A stretch of 41,996 nt of DNA from an uncultured Chloroflexales bacterium (GCA_937902315.1 CALGUG010000030.1:1-41996); one strand, 5' to 3'. Shown: positions 31,790 through 40,463, numbered from the stretch's first letter. A program made the numbers and translations. Notes: generated by a model not told the origin, from the letters alone.

Positions 31790-32773
31790 CTATTGGTGGC
31801 CAACTACGCGATGTGGCTGATACGGCTCCTCAAGGTAGCTGATATCTTCGGCTGTAAGGCTGAGATCGAGCGCGCCCACAGCGACTTCGAGATGCGAGAT
31901 CTTGGTGGCGCCAACGATCGGGGCGACGACGGGCTGCTTTTGCAAAAGCCAAGCGAGCGCGATATAAGCGCGCGGCACTTCGTACTTGGCGGCCAGCTCA
32001 GCGACACGCTCGATCACGGCTCGATCGATATCGGCGCTGGCATCGTACTTCGACCTAGCGACTTGGTCGCTCTCAGAGCGGGGAGTGCGCTCTGAACCCC
32101 AATCGCGGGTCAGGCGGCCCGAAGCCAGCGGGCTGTAGGGGATCACGCCGATGCCCTCGGCGCGGCAAAGCGGCAGCATCTCGCGCTCTTCCTCGCGATA
32201 GATCAGGTTGAGGTGGTTTTGCATCGAGACGAAGCGAGTCCAGCCGTGGCGCTCGGCGACGTAGAGCGCCTTCTGAAACTGCCAGGCCCACATCGCCGAT
32301 GCGCCGATATAGCGCACCTTGCCAGCCCGCACCACATCATTGAGAGCCTCCATGGTCTCTTCGATCGGGGTATCGTAGTCCCAGCGGTGGATCTGGTAGA
32401 GATCGATATAATCGGTGCCGAGCCGTCTGAGGCTGTGCTCGACCTCGCTCAGAATGGCCTTGCGCGACAGACCAGCGCCGTTCGGGCCTTCGCGCATCTT
32501 GCCATGCACCTTGGTGGCGATCACCACTTCGTCGCGGCGCGCAAAGTCCTTGAGGGCGCGCCCCAAAATCTCTTCGCTGGCCCCGATCGAGTAGACATTG
32601 GCGGTATCGAAGAAGTTGATGCCCAATTCGAGCGCCTTTTTAATGATTGGGCGGCTCTGCTCTTCGTTCAGCACCCAACTGTGTATCCAGCGGCTCGCAT
32701 CGCCAAAGCCCATACAGCCGAGGCAGATACGCGAAACTTCAAGGCCGGTCTTGCCCAGTCGCATGTATTGCAT
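31790..32773 (-). CDS. Aldo/keto reductase
   Basis: This 327-residue NADPH-dependent oxidoreductase has an (alpha/beta)8 barrel. Its start MRLGKTGLEVSRICLGCMGFG and the catalytic tetrad are recognisable: Asp and Tyr in FFDTANVYS, Lys in VIATKVHG, and His in DLYQIHRWD. The C-terminal VAPIVGATKISHLEVAVGA is the cofactor region. It resembles the potassium-channel-beta/YajO-like branch. AGGAG lies nine bases before the ATG. The physiological substrate is unknown; it is a single gene followed by a hairpin. Confidence 0.94.
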   Translation of the reverse strand: MQYMRLGKTGLEVSRICLGCMGFGDASRWIHSWVLNEEQSRPIIKKALELGINFFDTANVYSIGASEEILGRALKDFARRDEVVIATKVHGKMREGPNGAGLSRKAILSEVEHSLRRLGTDYIDLYQIHRWDYDTPIEETMEALNDVVRAGKVRYIGASAMWAWQFQKALYVAERHGWTRFVSMQNHLNLIYREEEREMLPLCRAEGIGVIPYSPLASGRLTRDWGSERTPRSESDQVARSKYDASADIDRAVIERVAELAAKYEVPRAYIALAWLLQKQPVVAPIVGATKISHLEVAVGALDLSLTAEDISYLEEPYQPHRVVGHQ

Positions 32774-32903
32774 CGCAATGATCTCCTATACCAATCGAAA
32801 TAAGCGCTTCTCGCTCTGGCCGCTTCCTCGCCGTCTGCTGCCAGACCTGCTTAATCGCTTCATCGCTCTGGCGGAAAAGTTCTGCCCTTCAATTCGGTCC
32901 TTG

Positions 32904-32940
32904 GCGCGTCCGCCTACGGCTATCAACATCCCGCCCTCCC
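32904..32940 (+). repeat. GCGTCCGCC-core dispersed repeat (ACATCCCGCCCTCCC-tailed)
   Basis: The core GCGCGTCCGCCTACGGCTAT is followed by CAACATCCCGCCCTCCC. The tail matches the copies at 41584-41627 and, in reverse, 35672-35719. It is preceded by TTCGGTCCTTG. The 363-base gap 32774-33136 holds this element and no recognisable gene. Confidence 0.8.
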
Positions 32941-33136
32941 AAACGAGCGATCAGCCTTCGGCGGCGCGCCACTTTGCCTCGCCTTGACCATCGTCGTTAA
33001 TCAAGGCGCGCTTCAACGAAAGAAGCGAAGAGCTTGCGGCATAAACCTCGTATAACGACGATCGCGCTAGCAGCGATTGATCTTTTCTCGCGAATGCTTG
33101 GAGGTATCTGCACAATCGAGACGATCGGGCCAAAGA

Positions 33137-33910
33137 TCAGTCTGGCAATTCGAGCGTTAGGCTGACCGGGCAGTGATCCGAGCCTTCGATCTCGGGGTGG
33201 GTATCGGCGTCGACGATCGCATCGCGCAGGTTTTCCGAAACAAAGATGTAGTCGATTCGCCAGCCGATGTTGCGTGCGCGCGCGCCCGAGCGAACCGACC
33301 ACCAGCTATACTTCTGTTCGGTTGGGCGGTGGTGCCGAAAGCTATCGACCAAACCGGCCGCAAAGAATTCACCCAAAGCAGCCCGTTCTTCGGGCAGAAA
33401 GCCCGAGACCTTGGAGTTCTCGCGCGGGCGCGCTAGGTCGATCTCGGCATAGGCGGTGTTGACATCGCCCGCCACGATCACACGCTCGCCGCGAGCAATA
33501 TGCTGGCTGACCACTTCCAAAAAGCGTTTGTAGAAATCAAGCTTATAGGGCAGGCGCTCTTCGCGACCGCTGGCCGAGGGGTAGTAGATGTTGAAGAGCG
33601 TGAATTGGGGGAAGTGGCTGATCAAAACGCGGCCCTCACAATCGAAGCGCGGATCGCCTAAGCCACGTGTCACAGGCGCGGGCTGGCGCGAAAAGGTCGC
33701 AACGCCGCTATAGCCCTTCTTTTCGGCCCAGCACCACTCGCTAACATAACCCTTTGGCTCGCGCAAAAAGGCGCTTACTTGGTCGGGATGGGCCTTGGTC
33801 TCTTGTAACATCACGATATCGGCCCCGCACGACTCGATCCAGTTCAGAAAGCCGCGCTTTTCGACGGCTCGAATGCCGTTTACATTCCAAGAAATCAAGC
33901 GATATTTCAT
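33137..33910 (-). CDS. xth: Exodeoxyribonuclease III
   Basis: This 257-residue AP endonuclease and 3'-5' exonuclease acts in base excision repair. Family motifs include SWNVNGIRA, the metal-binding Glu in LQETKAH, YYPSASG, GDVNTAYAEIDLA, the RNIGWRIDYIFVS segment and C-terminal GSDHCPVSLTLEL. The protein lacks the C-terminal extensions of eukaryotic types. The longer open frame reaches 34243 but crosses the neighbouring promoter; the ATG at 33910 has GAGGGA four bases upstream. It is divergent from an oxidoreductase gene. Confidence 0.96.
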   Translation of the reverse strand: MKYRLISWNVNGIRAVEKRGFLNWIESCGADIVMLQETKAHPDQVSAFLREPKGYVSEWCWAEKKGYSGVATFSRQPAPVTRGLGDPRFDCEGRVLISHFPQFTLFNIYYPSASGREERLPYKLDFYKRFLEVVSQHIARGERVIVAGDVNTAYAEIDLARPRENSKVSGFLPEERAALGEFFAAGLVDSFRHHRPTEQKYSWWSVRSGARARNIGWRIDYIFVSENLRDAIVDADTHPEIEGSDHCPVSLTLELPD

Positions 33911-34022
33911 CGTTCCCTCTACTGCACATCTGTTCGTGCTGTTATTGTAGCACGAGCGCCGCAAAGCTTTCGCCGAGAACGTGTACAATACGCCTAGAAG
34001 TAGTTGGTACGAGAGGAGGCAT

Positions 34023-35048
34023 ATGGATACGATACGGATCGGTATTGTTGGAGCTGGCGCAAACACGATCGCCAAACATATCCCCTTGCTCCAAGCGATC
34101 GAAGACGTCAGTATCGTTAGCGTTTGCAATCGCAGCCGCGCATCGTCGGAGCGTGTCGCCCAACAGTTCAATATCCCAACCGTGTATGAACACTGGGAAG
34201 ATCTGGTAGCCGCCCACGACACCGATGCGATCGTGATCGGCACTTGGCCCTACATGCACTGTCGCATCACCCTAGCAGCGCTGGCGGCGGGCAAACACGT
34301 GTTGTGCGAAGCGCGCATGGCCATGGATCTGAAGGAAGCGTTGCAGATGCGCGACGCCGCCCGCGCGCGACCCTTGTTGGTGGCCCAAATCGTCCCCTCA
34401 CCGCTCACCTTGGGCGTCGATGCGACCATCAAACGCCTGATCAGCGAAGGCTACTTGGGAGAGGTGCTAGCGGTTCGCATTCGCGATGGCAACAGCTTTA
34501 TCGACCGCGACGCGCCCATGCACTGGCGCCAAAACAAGGATTACAGCGGCTACAACGTTATGTCAATGGGGATCTGGTACGAAGCGCTGATGCGTTGGAT
34601 CGGCGAGGCCAGCAGCGTGCTCGCCCAAGCCCAGATCTTTGTCAAAACTCGGCGCGACAGCGAAGGCCAGCTGCAAGCCATTCAAGTTCCCGACCACATC
34701 GACATTATCGCCCAAATGGCCTGCGGCGCTCAAGCTCATCTGCAATTCTCGGCTGTGACCGGTCTGGCTGGCGGCAGCGAGGCCATGCTCTTCGGCAGCG
34801 AAGGCACCTTGCGTTTCGCCGATGGCAAGCTCTACGGCGCTCGCAAAGGCCAATCGCAGTTAGAAGAGATCGAGATTCCCGAACACGAGCGCGGCGAATG
34901 GCGGGTCGAGCAAGAGTTTATCGATGCGATTCGCGGCCAAGGCGATGTTAAACTGACCGACTTTGAAACAGGCGTGAAGTACATGCGCTTTACCGAAGCG
35001 GTCGCACGTAGCGTGGCCTGCGGCAGCCGCGTCTCGCTCGATTTCTAA
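34023..35048 (+). CDS. Gfo/Idh/MocA-family oxidoreductase
   Basis: This 341-residue protein has an N-terminal Rossmann domain (RIGIVGAGANTIAKHI) and a C-terminal substrate domain of the family (about 125-330, DRDAPMHWRQNKDYSG to TGVKYMRFTEA). The common E-K-P motif that provides the catalytic Lys is replaced by E-A-R (LCEARMAMD, about residue 98), so dehydrogenase activity may differ or the enzyme belongs to a divergent branch. GAGGAGG lies four bases before the ATG at 34023. The next gene, ridA-like, follows after 57 bases and may be in the same operon, suggesting sugar or amino acid metabolism. Confidence 0.9.
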   Translation: MDTIRIGIVGAGANTIAKHIPLLQAIEDVSIVSVCNRSRASSERVAQQFNIPTVYEHWEDLVAAHDTDAIVIGTWPYMHCRITLAALAAGKHVLCEARMAMDLKEALQMRDAARARPLLVAQIVPSPLTLGVDATIKRLISEGYLGEVLAVRIRDGNSFIDRDAPMHWRQNKDYSGYNVMSMGIWYEALMRWIGEASSVLAQAQIFVKTRRDSEGQLQAIQVPDHIDIIAQMACGAQAHLQFSAVTGLAGGSEAMLFGSEGTLRFADGKLYGARKGQSQLEEIEIPEHERGEWRVEQEFIDAIRGQGDVKLTDFETGVKYMRFTEAVARSVACGSRVSLDF

Positions 35049-35105
35049 ACCAGCGCGGCACTGCAGCAGTCTCAACATAGTTCTAGCTACAAAGGAGTAA
35101 AATCG

Positions 35106-35558
35106 ATGTCGTTTGAAGCGAAACTACAGGAAATGGGCTACACCCTTGAGCCGATCGAACTCAATATGGGCAAGCTGATGGGCGCAGTGCGCACCGGCAA
35201 CTTGATCTACACCTCGGGCCAAGTGTCGAAGTGGGGCGATCAAGAGATCAAAGGCAAAGTCGGCCTCGACCTAAGCCTCGAAGAGGGCTATCTGGCCGCT
35301 CGTTACTCAGCGCTCTCCTGTCTGCGAGCCATCAAGCAGCTGGCTGGCTCGCTCGATAATGTGGTGCGCGTCGTCAAAGTGCTCGGCATGGTCAACGTTG
35401 GCCCCGATTTCAACAATACTCCGGCTGTGATTCACGGCTGCAGCGACCTGCTGCTAGAGGTGTTTGGCGAAGCGGGCCAACACGCTCGCAGCGCGGTCGG
35501 TATGGTGCTGCCCGCCAACTACGCGGTTGAAATCGAGATGATCGTCGAAGTGAAGTAG
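35106..35558 (+). CDS. RidA-family (YjgF/UK114) protein
   Basis: This 150-residue protein matches the RidA fold, with GNLIYTSGQVSKWG, an Arg in ARSAVGMVLP and Glu in VEIEMIVEV at the usual active-site positions. RidA deaminates reactive enamine/imine intermediates from PLP enzymes; related subfamilies have other roles. It is probably co-transcribed with the upstream oxidoreductase and ends before a 16-bp terminator hairpin. AAAGGAG lies eight bases before the ATG. Confidence 0.92.
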   Translation: MSFEAKLQEMGYTLEPIELNMGKLMGAVRTGNLIYTSGQVSKWGDQEIKGKVGLDLSLEEGYLAARYSALSCLRAIKQLAGSLDNVVRVVKVLGMVNVGPDFNNTPAVIHGCSDLLLEVFGEAGQHARSAVGMVLPANYAVEIEMIVEVK

Positions 35559-35574
35559 ACGCTCGCTCGAGATG

Positions 35575-35614
35575 ATGAAAGGGATTTCGCGCTGATGAGC
35601 GAAATCCCTTTCAT
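35575..35614 (+). terminator. Stem-loop after the RidA gene
   Basis: A perfect 16-bp stem (35575-35590 with 35599-35614) with an 8-base loop lies 17 bases past the stop, followed by TCGTTTCCTGTCTTG. It fits a terminator. Confidence 0.8.
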
Positions 35615-35671
35615 TCGTTTCCTGTCTTGTGTAGGCGCTGCTCTGTCCACACAGGGCAGACCTCTTTTGAA

Positions 35672-35719
35672 GGGCGGGATGTTGGTAGCCGTAGGCGGAC
35701 GCGCCAAGGAACGAATGGA
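35672..35719 (-). repeat. GCGTCCGCC-core dispersed repeat
   Basis: Read in reverse it is CCATTCGTTCCTTGGCGCGT then CCGCCTACGGCTACCAACAT and CCCGCCC. It matches the copies at 32904-32940 and 41584-41627, including the flanking CATTCG and tail blocks. Confidence 0.8.
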
Positions 35720-35761
35720 AGCGAGAGACGTTAGCGCCAAAGTCCTGAGCATTGGTATAGT

Positions 35762-36118
35762 TTATTGGCTTCGCCCTTGAAGATCGCGCAGAAAGAGCAG
35801 AAAGGTGCGAGCTTGCTGCTGATGCTCGGGCGTTAGCGAGTCGTAGAGGTTTAAAAAAGCGTCGCGCTCGCGATTGGCTTGGGAAAAGCTGTACTGATCC
35901 TGAGCGACCGCCTCGCTGATCAGCTCGAAGGCGGTGGTGCGAAAGGCGCTGGCAAGGGCTTCGATCTCGCTGATGCGCGGGCTTGTCGAGCCGCCTTCGA
36001 TCGCGCTGATGTACGAACCGCTTGCGCCAATTTTCGCGCCCAGATCAGCCTGAGTGTAGCGATCACGTTGGCGCTTACGTTTAATCACTTCTGCCAGACG
36101 TTCGTTAAGCGATGCCAT
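35762..36118 (-). CDS. XRE-family (Cro/CI-type) transcriptional regulator
   Basis: This 118-residue protein has a complete HTH_3 domain (about 8-65; YTQADLGAKIGASGSYISAI, then EGGSTSPRISEIEALASAF) and a helical C terminus (YDSLTPEHQQQARTFLLFL), common in single-domain regulators of this size. AAAGGAG lies seven bases before the ATG. The target is unknown. It lies 48 bases downstream of the HAD gene on the same strand and could be in its transcript. Confidence 0.9.
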   Translation of the reverse strand: MASLNERLAEVIKRKRQRDRYTQADLGAKIGASGSYISAIEGGSTSPRISEIEALASAFRTTAFELISEAVAQDQYSFSQANRERDAFLNLYDSLTPEHQQQARTFLLFLRDLQGRSQ

Positions 36119-36166
36119 GGCTCTTCTCCTTTGTGCTCAACAAGCTTGCTCGCTGCGATAGTGTGT

Positions 36167-36832
36167 TTATGGCCAAAGCTGGCTTAAGTCGGCCACTGAA
36201 GCGAGAATATGAGTGTGAGGCTGGGCTTCGAGCTGCTCTTTGCGATGCGCGCCCGAATACACCCCGATATTCCAAGCTACTCCCGCGTTGGCGCCAGCCT
36301 GCAGATCGAGCACCGTATCGCCGACATTAGCGACCCGCTGCGTGCTGAGCACCCCAACCGCTTCCATAGCGTGAAAGATCATATAGGGTGCCGGGCGGCC
36401 CTGCTTCACCTCATCGCCACAGACCAACCCGTCGATCAGCTCATCGATACCGTCGATCAGATCGAAGAGCACCTTGCTAGTTGGGCGATCGAAGCCAGTA
36501 TTCAGCACAATCTTGATGCCACGCTGGCGCAGATGCTGAAAGGTCTCGCGCACGCCCGGCAGCAGTTGCACACCGTCGCGCCGATAGAGCTGGGCCAAGT
36601 GCTCGCAGAAGCTATCGTACATGCGGTCGGCGCGCTCTTGGCGCTCGGGGCTGTCCTCAAGCAGCTGAAAGATGGCTTGGCGCTTCGAACTGCCGCGCAC
36701 AGCGTGGATCTGCTCGGCGCTGACCTGCACGCCATGCTGCGCCAAAGCCGCCGTAAAAGCCTGAGGCACCTGGCCGCGATCTTCGACGCTCGTGCCCGCC
36801 ACATCGCACACCAACAACTCGGGTAGTTGCAT
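36167..36832 (-). CDS. HAD-superfamily phosphatase, PhnX-like
   Basis: This 221-residue enzyme has a HAD core: nucleophile Asp10 in CDVAGTSVED, a Thr motif in NTGFD, and the acidic motif VGDTVLDLQAGANAGV. Ala12 in place of a second Asp and the cap Lys in GSSKRQAI recall phosphonoacetaldehyde hydrolase and its PhnX-like relatives, where that Lys can form a Schiff base. No phosphonate uptake or transaminase genes are nearby, so the substrate is unassigned. The start at 36832 has GAGG six bases upstream. Confidence 0.88.
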   Translation of the reverse strand: MQLPELLVCDVAGTSVEDRGQVPQAFTAALAQHGVQVSAEQIHAVRGSSKRQAIFQLLEDSPERQERADRMYDSFCEHLAQLYRRDGVQLLPGVRETFQHLRQRGIKIVLNTGFDRPTSKVLFDLIDGIDELIDGLVCGDEVKQGRPAPYMIFHAMEAVGVLSTQRVANVGDTVLDLQAGANAGVAWNIGVYSGAHRKEQLEAQPHTHILASVADLSQLWP

Positions 36833-36880
36833 GTCACACCTCTTCTTGTCGATCTCCTTGAGGACATTGTACACAAAAAG

Positions 36881-36912
36881 AAACAGGGCGGATAGTGCTA
36901 GCCGCCCTGTTT
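36881..36912 (-). terminator. Rho-independent terminator between uppP and the HAD gene
   Basis: AAACAGGGCGG (36881-36891) and CCGCCCTGTTT (36902-36912) form a perfect 11-bp stem with a 10-base loop. On the minus strand it is followed by CTTTTTGTG. Just beyond, TACAAT on the minus strand could be the -10 of the HAD gene. Confidence 0.85.
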
Positions 36913-37020
36913 GCTAATTGTTCGCTCTGGTCGCTCGTTTTTTGTCTCTCTGTCAAGCAGGTCTACGCTTGTGAACGAGATGATATGGCGAAGAGGTTGC
37001 TAGCCCCAATTCGTCCCCTA

Positions 37021-37097
37021 GCGCGTCCGCCTTCGGCTACCAAGTCGTCTAGCCAAAACAAGGGGCTGCATCTCGCAGCTGACGCTGCGACACTGCC
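37021..37097 (+). repeat. GCGTCCGCC-core dispersed repeat with TCGCAGC hairpin
   Basis: GCGCGTCCGCCTTCGGCTAC leads into CAAGTCGTCTAGC and then TCGCAGCTGACGCTGCGA (37073-37090, a 7-bp hairpin). The same two modules occur together, in reverse order, at 30064-30170. Confidence 0.75.
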
Positions 37098-37148
37098 TCT
37101 TCGCTGATCCAACAGCGTACAAGCGATGTCGCGCAGAGTTTGCCCGTG

Positions 37149-38030
37149 CTAGCCGCGCACTAAAAGTAGGATCAAAATCACGACCGCTAAGAAGATGCGA
37201 TAGATCGCAAACACGGCGAAGCTGGCACGGCGCAGATAGTCTAAGAGGAACCTGATACAGACCGCGCCGCTGAGCGCTGCTACCAACATGCCAACCAACA
37301 TCGCGCTCAACTGGTCAGAGGGCACATCCATAATGTCGCGCGCCTTCAGCAGGCCGACTCCGGCCGTGATCGGCATGCTCATCAAAAACGAGAAGCGTGC
37401 GGCGGTCTGGCGATCGAGCTTGAGCCAGCGCCCCATGGTCATGGTCGCGCCGCTGCGCGAGACGCCCGGAATCAGGGCCAGCGCTTGAGCAAAGCCGATC
37501 AGAGTCGCTTCGCGCGGGCCGACCGCAGCCAGATCGTGCTCCTGGGGCTGCTGTTTATCGATCCACCACAACAGAACGCCCATAATCGAAAGTGTGAAGA
37601 CGATCACCCAAGGCGAGCGGAAGGTGTTTTCGGCCAGTTCATCGAGCAAGAGGCCGATAATGCCAGCGGGAATCGAGGCGATCACGATCATCCAAAACAG
37701 GCGGCCGTTGGGGCTGCTAGGCTTATGAGCCGACATCAGCAGTTCGATCCAGTCGCGCCAGAAGAAGCCGATCAGGGCCAGCAGCGTGCCTACATGCAAG
37801 GCCACATCGAAGGTGAGCGTATCGGCTACGCCTTCGTTCCAACCGAAGATCCAAGGCGTAATGATCAGGTGGGCCGACGACGAGATTGGCAGAAACTCGC
37901 CCAAACCTTGTACAAGACCCAAAACCACCGCTTGACCGTAGCCAAGCACAGAGAGCACAATACAGAGTAGGGCGATAGCCGCTATCGCCACCCAGACCGA
38001 AAAAAAGCGAGGTGTGCCAGATGCTTGCAT
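37149..38030 (-). CDS. uppP: Undecaprenyl-diphosphatase
   Basis: This 293-residue integral membrane enzyme (BacA/UppP) recycles undecaprenyl diphosphate to the lipid carrier for cell-wall synthesis; overexpression gives bacitracin resistance. Both active-site signatures are present: GEFLPISSSAHL near the N terminus and PGVSRSGATMTMG in the second half. The protein is slightly longer than usual because of an extra N-terminal hydrophobic segment (about 10-30). AGGAA lies six bases before the ATG. It is a single gene with its own terminator. Confidence 0.95.
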   Translation of the reverse strand: MQASGTPRFFSVWVAIAAIALLCIVLSVLGYGQAVVLGLVQGLGEFLPISSSAHLIITPWIFGWNEGVADTLTFDVALHVGTLLALIGFFWRDWIELLMSAHKPSSPNGRLFWMIVIASIPAGIIGLLLDELAENTFRSPWVIVFTLSIMGVLLWWIDKQQPQEHDLAAVGPREATLIGFAQALALIPGVSRSGATMTMGRWLKLDRQTAARFSFLMSMPITAGVGLLKARDIMDVPSDQLSAMLVGMLVAALSGAVCIRFLLDYLRRASFAVFAIYRIFLAVVILILLLVRG

Positions 38031-38086
38031 AGATTCTTCCTAGCGACCCAATAGGGCATTGAGTCGAACTGTTCAGCGGCCACTCA

Positions 38087-38228
38087 TAACAAATCCGACA
38101 GATTATACTAGATTCGATGCGTTTTTTCTTTTTTAGCCTTCGGCAGAGTGGAACTCGTCTCTAGAATGAGGCTCGGCTCTTTTGGTTTTTCTGCGTTGCG
38201 AGAGTGCCAGTTTTAAACGGATTTGGTA
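38087..38228. repeat. MITE-like element with complete ends
   Basis: TAACAAATCCG (38087-38097) and CGGATTTGGTA (38218-38228) are near-perfect terminal inverted repeats around 120 bases that include AGCCTTCGGCAGAGTGGAAC (38134-38153) and the GAGAGTGCCAG block before the right end. No ORF is present. Confidence 0.75.
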
Positions 38229-38234
38229 TCATAA

Positions 38235-38266
38235 TGCGGCGGCCTTCTTGGCAGAAGACCGCCGCA
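38235..38266 (-). terminator. Stem-loop downstream of the class III aminotransferase gene
   Basis: TGCGGCGG-C-CTTCT pairs with AGAAG-A-CCGCCGCA around a TGGC loop, 36 bases past the stop. One internal mismatch; no clear T-run. Confidence 0.55.
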
Positions 38267-38302
38267 CAGCGCACAAATCTAAAAACGGTGCTCAAACGAG
38301 CT

Positions 38303-39634
38303 TTAGGGCATCTCTTTGAGCATTGCGTCGAAGGCCGCGATCGTATCAGCGATATCTTGCTTGCTGTGAGCAGCGCTCAAAAAGCCGCGATGGCCGCGCA
38401 TCAAGTCGACGCCGTGGTTGAGCAGCGACATACGCATCAGGCGCAGAGTCTCTTTGCTGCCGCCACGCTTCAGCTCCATCACGGGCAGATCGGCAGGCAG
38501 CTCGCCCGGCGCAAAGTCGATCTGGCTGCCAGCGATGATATGGAAGATCGAGGCATCGCCATAGGCCGCCCAGCTGCGTCGACCGTGCTGCTTGAAGAGT
38601 TCATTCAGACCAGCGATCAGTTCTTGGTTGCGCTCGGTCGCGACACGGCAGGGTTCGCCCGAAGCGACGACCTCGAGGGTGGCGATACCAGCAGCCGCCG
38701 AAAGCGGATTGCCGTTGTAGGTACCATAGTGGCGAATCTTCTGATGTGCGTTCCAATCCGGGTCGTCGTATTCGAGGTGGTGCATCAGATCGGCTCGACC
38801 GACCACAGCGCCGCCCGGCAGACCGCCAGCCAGCACCTTCGCCAAACAGGTCAGATCGGCAACTACACCAGCGCGCTCTTGCACACCGCCCGGAGCGACT
38901 CGGAAGCCGGTCACAACCTCATCGCAGATCAGCAGCACGCCGCGTTCTTGGGTCAGCTTGCGCAGCGCTTGCAGGAAACTATCGCTTAGCGGCACCGAAC
39001 CGTAGGAAGCACCCGACGGCTCAAGAATCACCGCCGCCACATCGTCGCGCTGAGCCAACGTCTCTTCGACGGCCGAAAGCTCGGCGGGCAGCGCCAAAAG
39101 GTGATCGCCGCCTTCAGCCAGCATACCAGCCAGCGGGTCGTCGGTTTCGGCACCCGGCATCAGCAGATCGTGCCAGCCGTGGAAGTGACCGATGAAGCGG
39201 ATAACGTTGGGCTTCTTGGTGTAGGCGCGGGCGATACGCAGGGCCAGCATGGTCGCTTCGGTACCCGAGGAGGTGAAGCGCACTTTGTCGGCGCCCGGGA
39301 AGAAGCGCTTGACCAGCTCTGCCCAACGCACCTCTAGCTCGTGGTTGCCGCCGTAGTGGGTGCCTTTAGCCATCTGTTCTTGAACAGCGGCGACAACACT
39401 GGGGTAACCGTGGCCCAAAATCAACGAGCCGTGGCCTGTCCAGTAATCTATCAGCCGATTATCATCTACATCCCACTTATACGCTCCCTCGCTACGTTTA
39501 ATAGAGAGAGGGAACGGTGAAAGGTAGCGTCCGTCGTGAGTAACACCGCTCGGAAAGACCGCGCTCGATCGTTCGTACAGTTCTGCAGAGCGCGGGTGTT
39601 TGGCGCGATACGCCTGTTCAATCTCACATGCCAT
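38303..39634 (-). CDS. Class III PLP aminotransferase, glutamate-1-semialdehyde aminomutase-like
   Basis: This 443-residue fold-type I enzyme resembles HemL: FPSGVTHDGR near the N terminus, FTSSGTEATMLALRIAR, HFHGWHD, ICDEVVTGFRVAPGG, and PLP Lys266 in CLAKVLAGGLPGG. True HemL proteins usually read GGxPVGA where this has GGLPGGAVVG, and no other haem genes are nearby. It may therefore be a paralogue acting on another amino acid or amine. The ATG overlaps the stop of the upstream phosphoesterase by 11 bases, so the two are translationally coupled. Confidence 0.88.
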   Translation of the reverse strand: MACEIEQAYRAKHPRSAELYERSSAVFPSGVTHDGRYLSPFPLSIKRSEGAYKWDVDDNRLIDYWTGHGSLILGHGYPSVVAAVQEQMAKGTHYGGNHELEVRWAELVKRFFPGADKVRFTSSGTEATMLALRIARAYTKKPNVIRFIGHFHGWHDLLMPGAETDDPLAGMLAEGGDHLLALPAELSAVEETLAQRDDVAAVILEPSGASYGSVPLSDSFLQALRKLTQERGVLLICDEVVTGFRVAPGGVQERAGVVADLTCLAKVLAGGLPGGAVVGRADLMHHLEYDDPDWNAHQKIRHYGTYNGNPLSAAAGIATLEVVASGEPCRVATERNQELIAGLNELFKQHGRRSWAAYGDASIFHIIAGSQIDFAPGELPADLPVMELKRGGSKETLRLMRMSLLNHGVDLMRGHRGFLSAAHSKQDIADTIAAFDAMLKEMP

Positions 39635-40355
39635 ATTCTAGTCGCCTAATCAGGACGGGGGGAAGGTTGACTTCCCGCATCTGTTGCTGAGTTGTCGCGA
39701 TATCATACTCGACCCGCTGAAACTGGATCGTTCCTTTGTCGGTATCAAGTATAAGAAAAGCGGCGCGCGGATCTTGATCACGAGGCTGACCAACACTTCC
39801 GGGGTTAATAAAGAAGCGCTCGCGAGTATCGAGGTCAAGGATCTCGCCGTGTTGAGGTAACCAGCGTTCACAACTGCCATTGGGGCGTAGTCGGAAGCCT
39901 AGCTGCACATGGGAATGGCCGATAAAACAGACCTGTTCTTTAAACAATCGGAAGTTATCGAGCGCTTGGTCTTGCTGCAGCAAATATTCCCAAATCGGTT
40001 CGCGTGGGCTTCCGTGAGCGATCATAAACCGATCATCGATCGGCAACGAGGCCTCCAGATTGCTGAGCCAATCGCGGCTTTCTGGGGTCAGCTGCTCGCC
40101 ATTCCAAATATTGGCGCGACGAGCATCAGGGTTAAAATCAGACAGATCAATTTTGCCCAAACAGGCTAGGTCATGATTGCCATTAATAGCTTTGTCGCTT
40201 TGCTGGATCATTCTAGCCACACATTCGTTTGGCCGCGGGCCATAGCCGATTGTATCGCCTAAACACCATAAGGCATCGTACAAGCCGGCAGCCTGTAAAA
40301 CTGACTCTAGCGCTACGAGGTTAGAGTGGATATCAGAAATGACTAAAACTCGCAT
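39624..40355 (-). CDS. Calcineurin-like metallophosphoesterase (YfcE/YmdB-like branch)
   Basis: This 243-residue protein has the five metallophosphoesterase motifs: SDIHSN (residues 7-12), LGDTIGYGP, NGNHD, IAHGSP and IGHSHVQ. It is full length and predicted cytosolic. The family includes phosphodiesterases for 2',3'-cAMP and related compounds as well as protein phosphatases; specificity cannot be inferred. The gene is upstream of, and overlaps by 11 bases, the HemL-like gene, suggesting related functions. It is divergent from the Cys4 membrane protein gene. Confidence 0.92.
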   Translation of the reverse strand: MRVLVISDIHSNLVALESVLQAAGLYDALWCLGDTIGYGPRPNECVARMIQQSDKAINGNHDLACLGKIDLSDFNPDARRANIWNGEQLTPESRDWLSNLEASLPIDDRFMIAHGSPREPIWEYLLQQDQALDNFRLFKEQVCFIGHSHVQLGFRLRPNGSCERWLPQHGEILDLDTRERFFINPGSVGQPRDQDPRAAFLILDTDKGTIQFQRVEYDIATTQQQMREVNLPPVLIRRLEYGM

Positions 40356-40463
40356 ACGTTTTTCCTAAGATGTAAGCATCTCGTCATCGATGCGCTTTGA
40401 CGCAGTCTAAAGGCCCATCTATAATAACCTTGCACATGATGCACTTCAACATTAGGTCGATAC

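Noticed and set aside
33137..34243. Longer exonuclease III frame starting at 34243
   Set aside because: It would run through the divergent promoter and into the oxidoreductase gene; homologues begin at the ATG at 33910, which has GAGGGA upstream.
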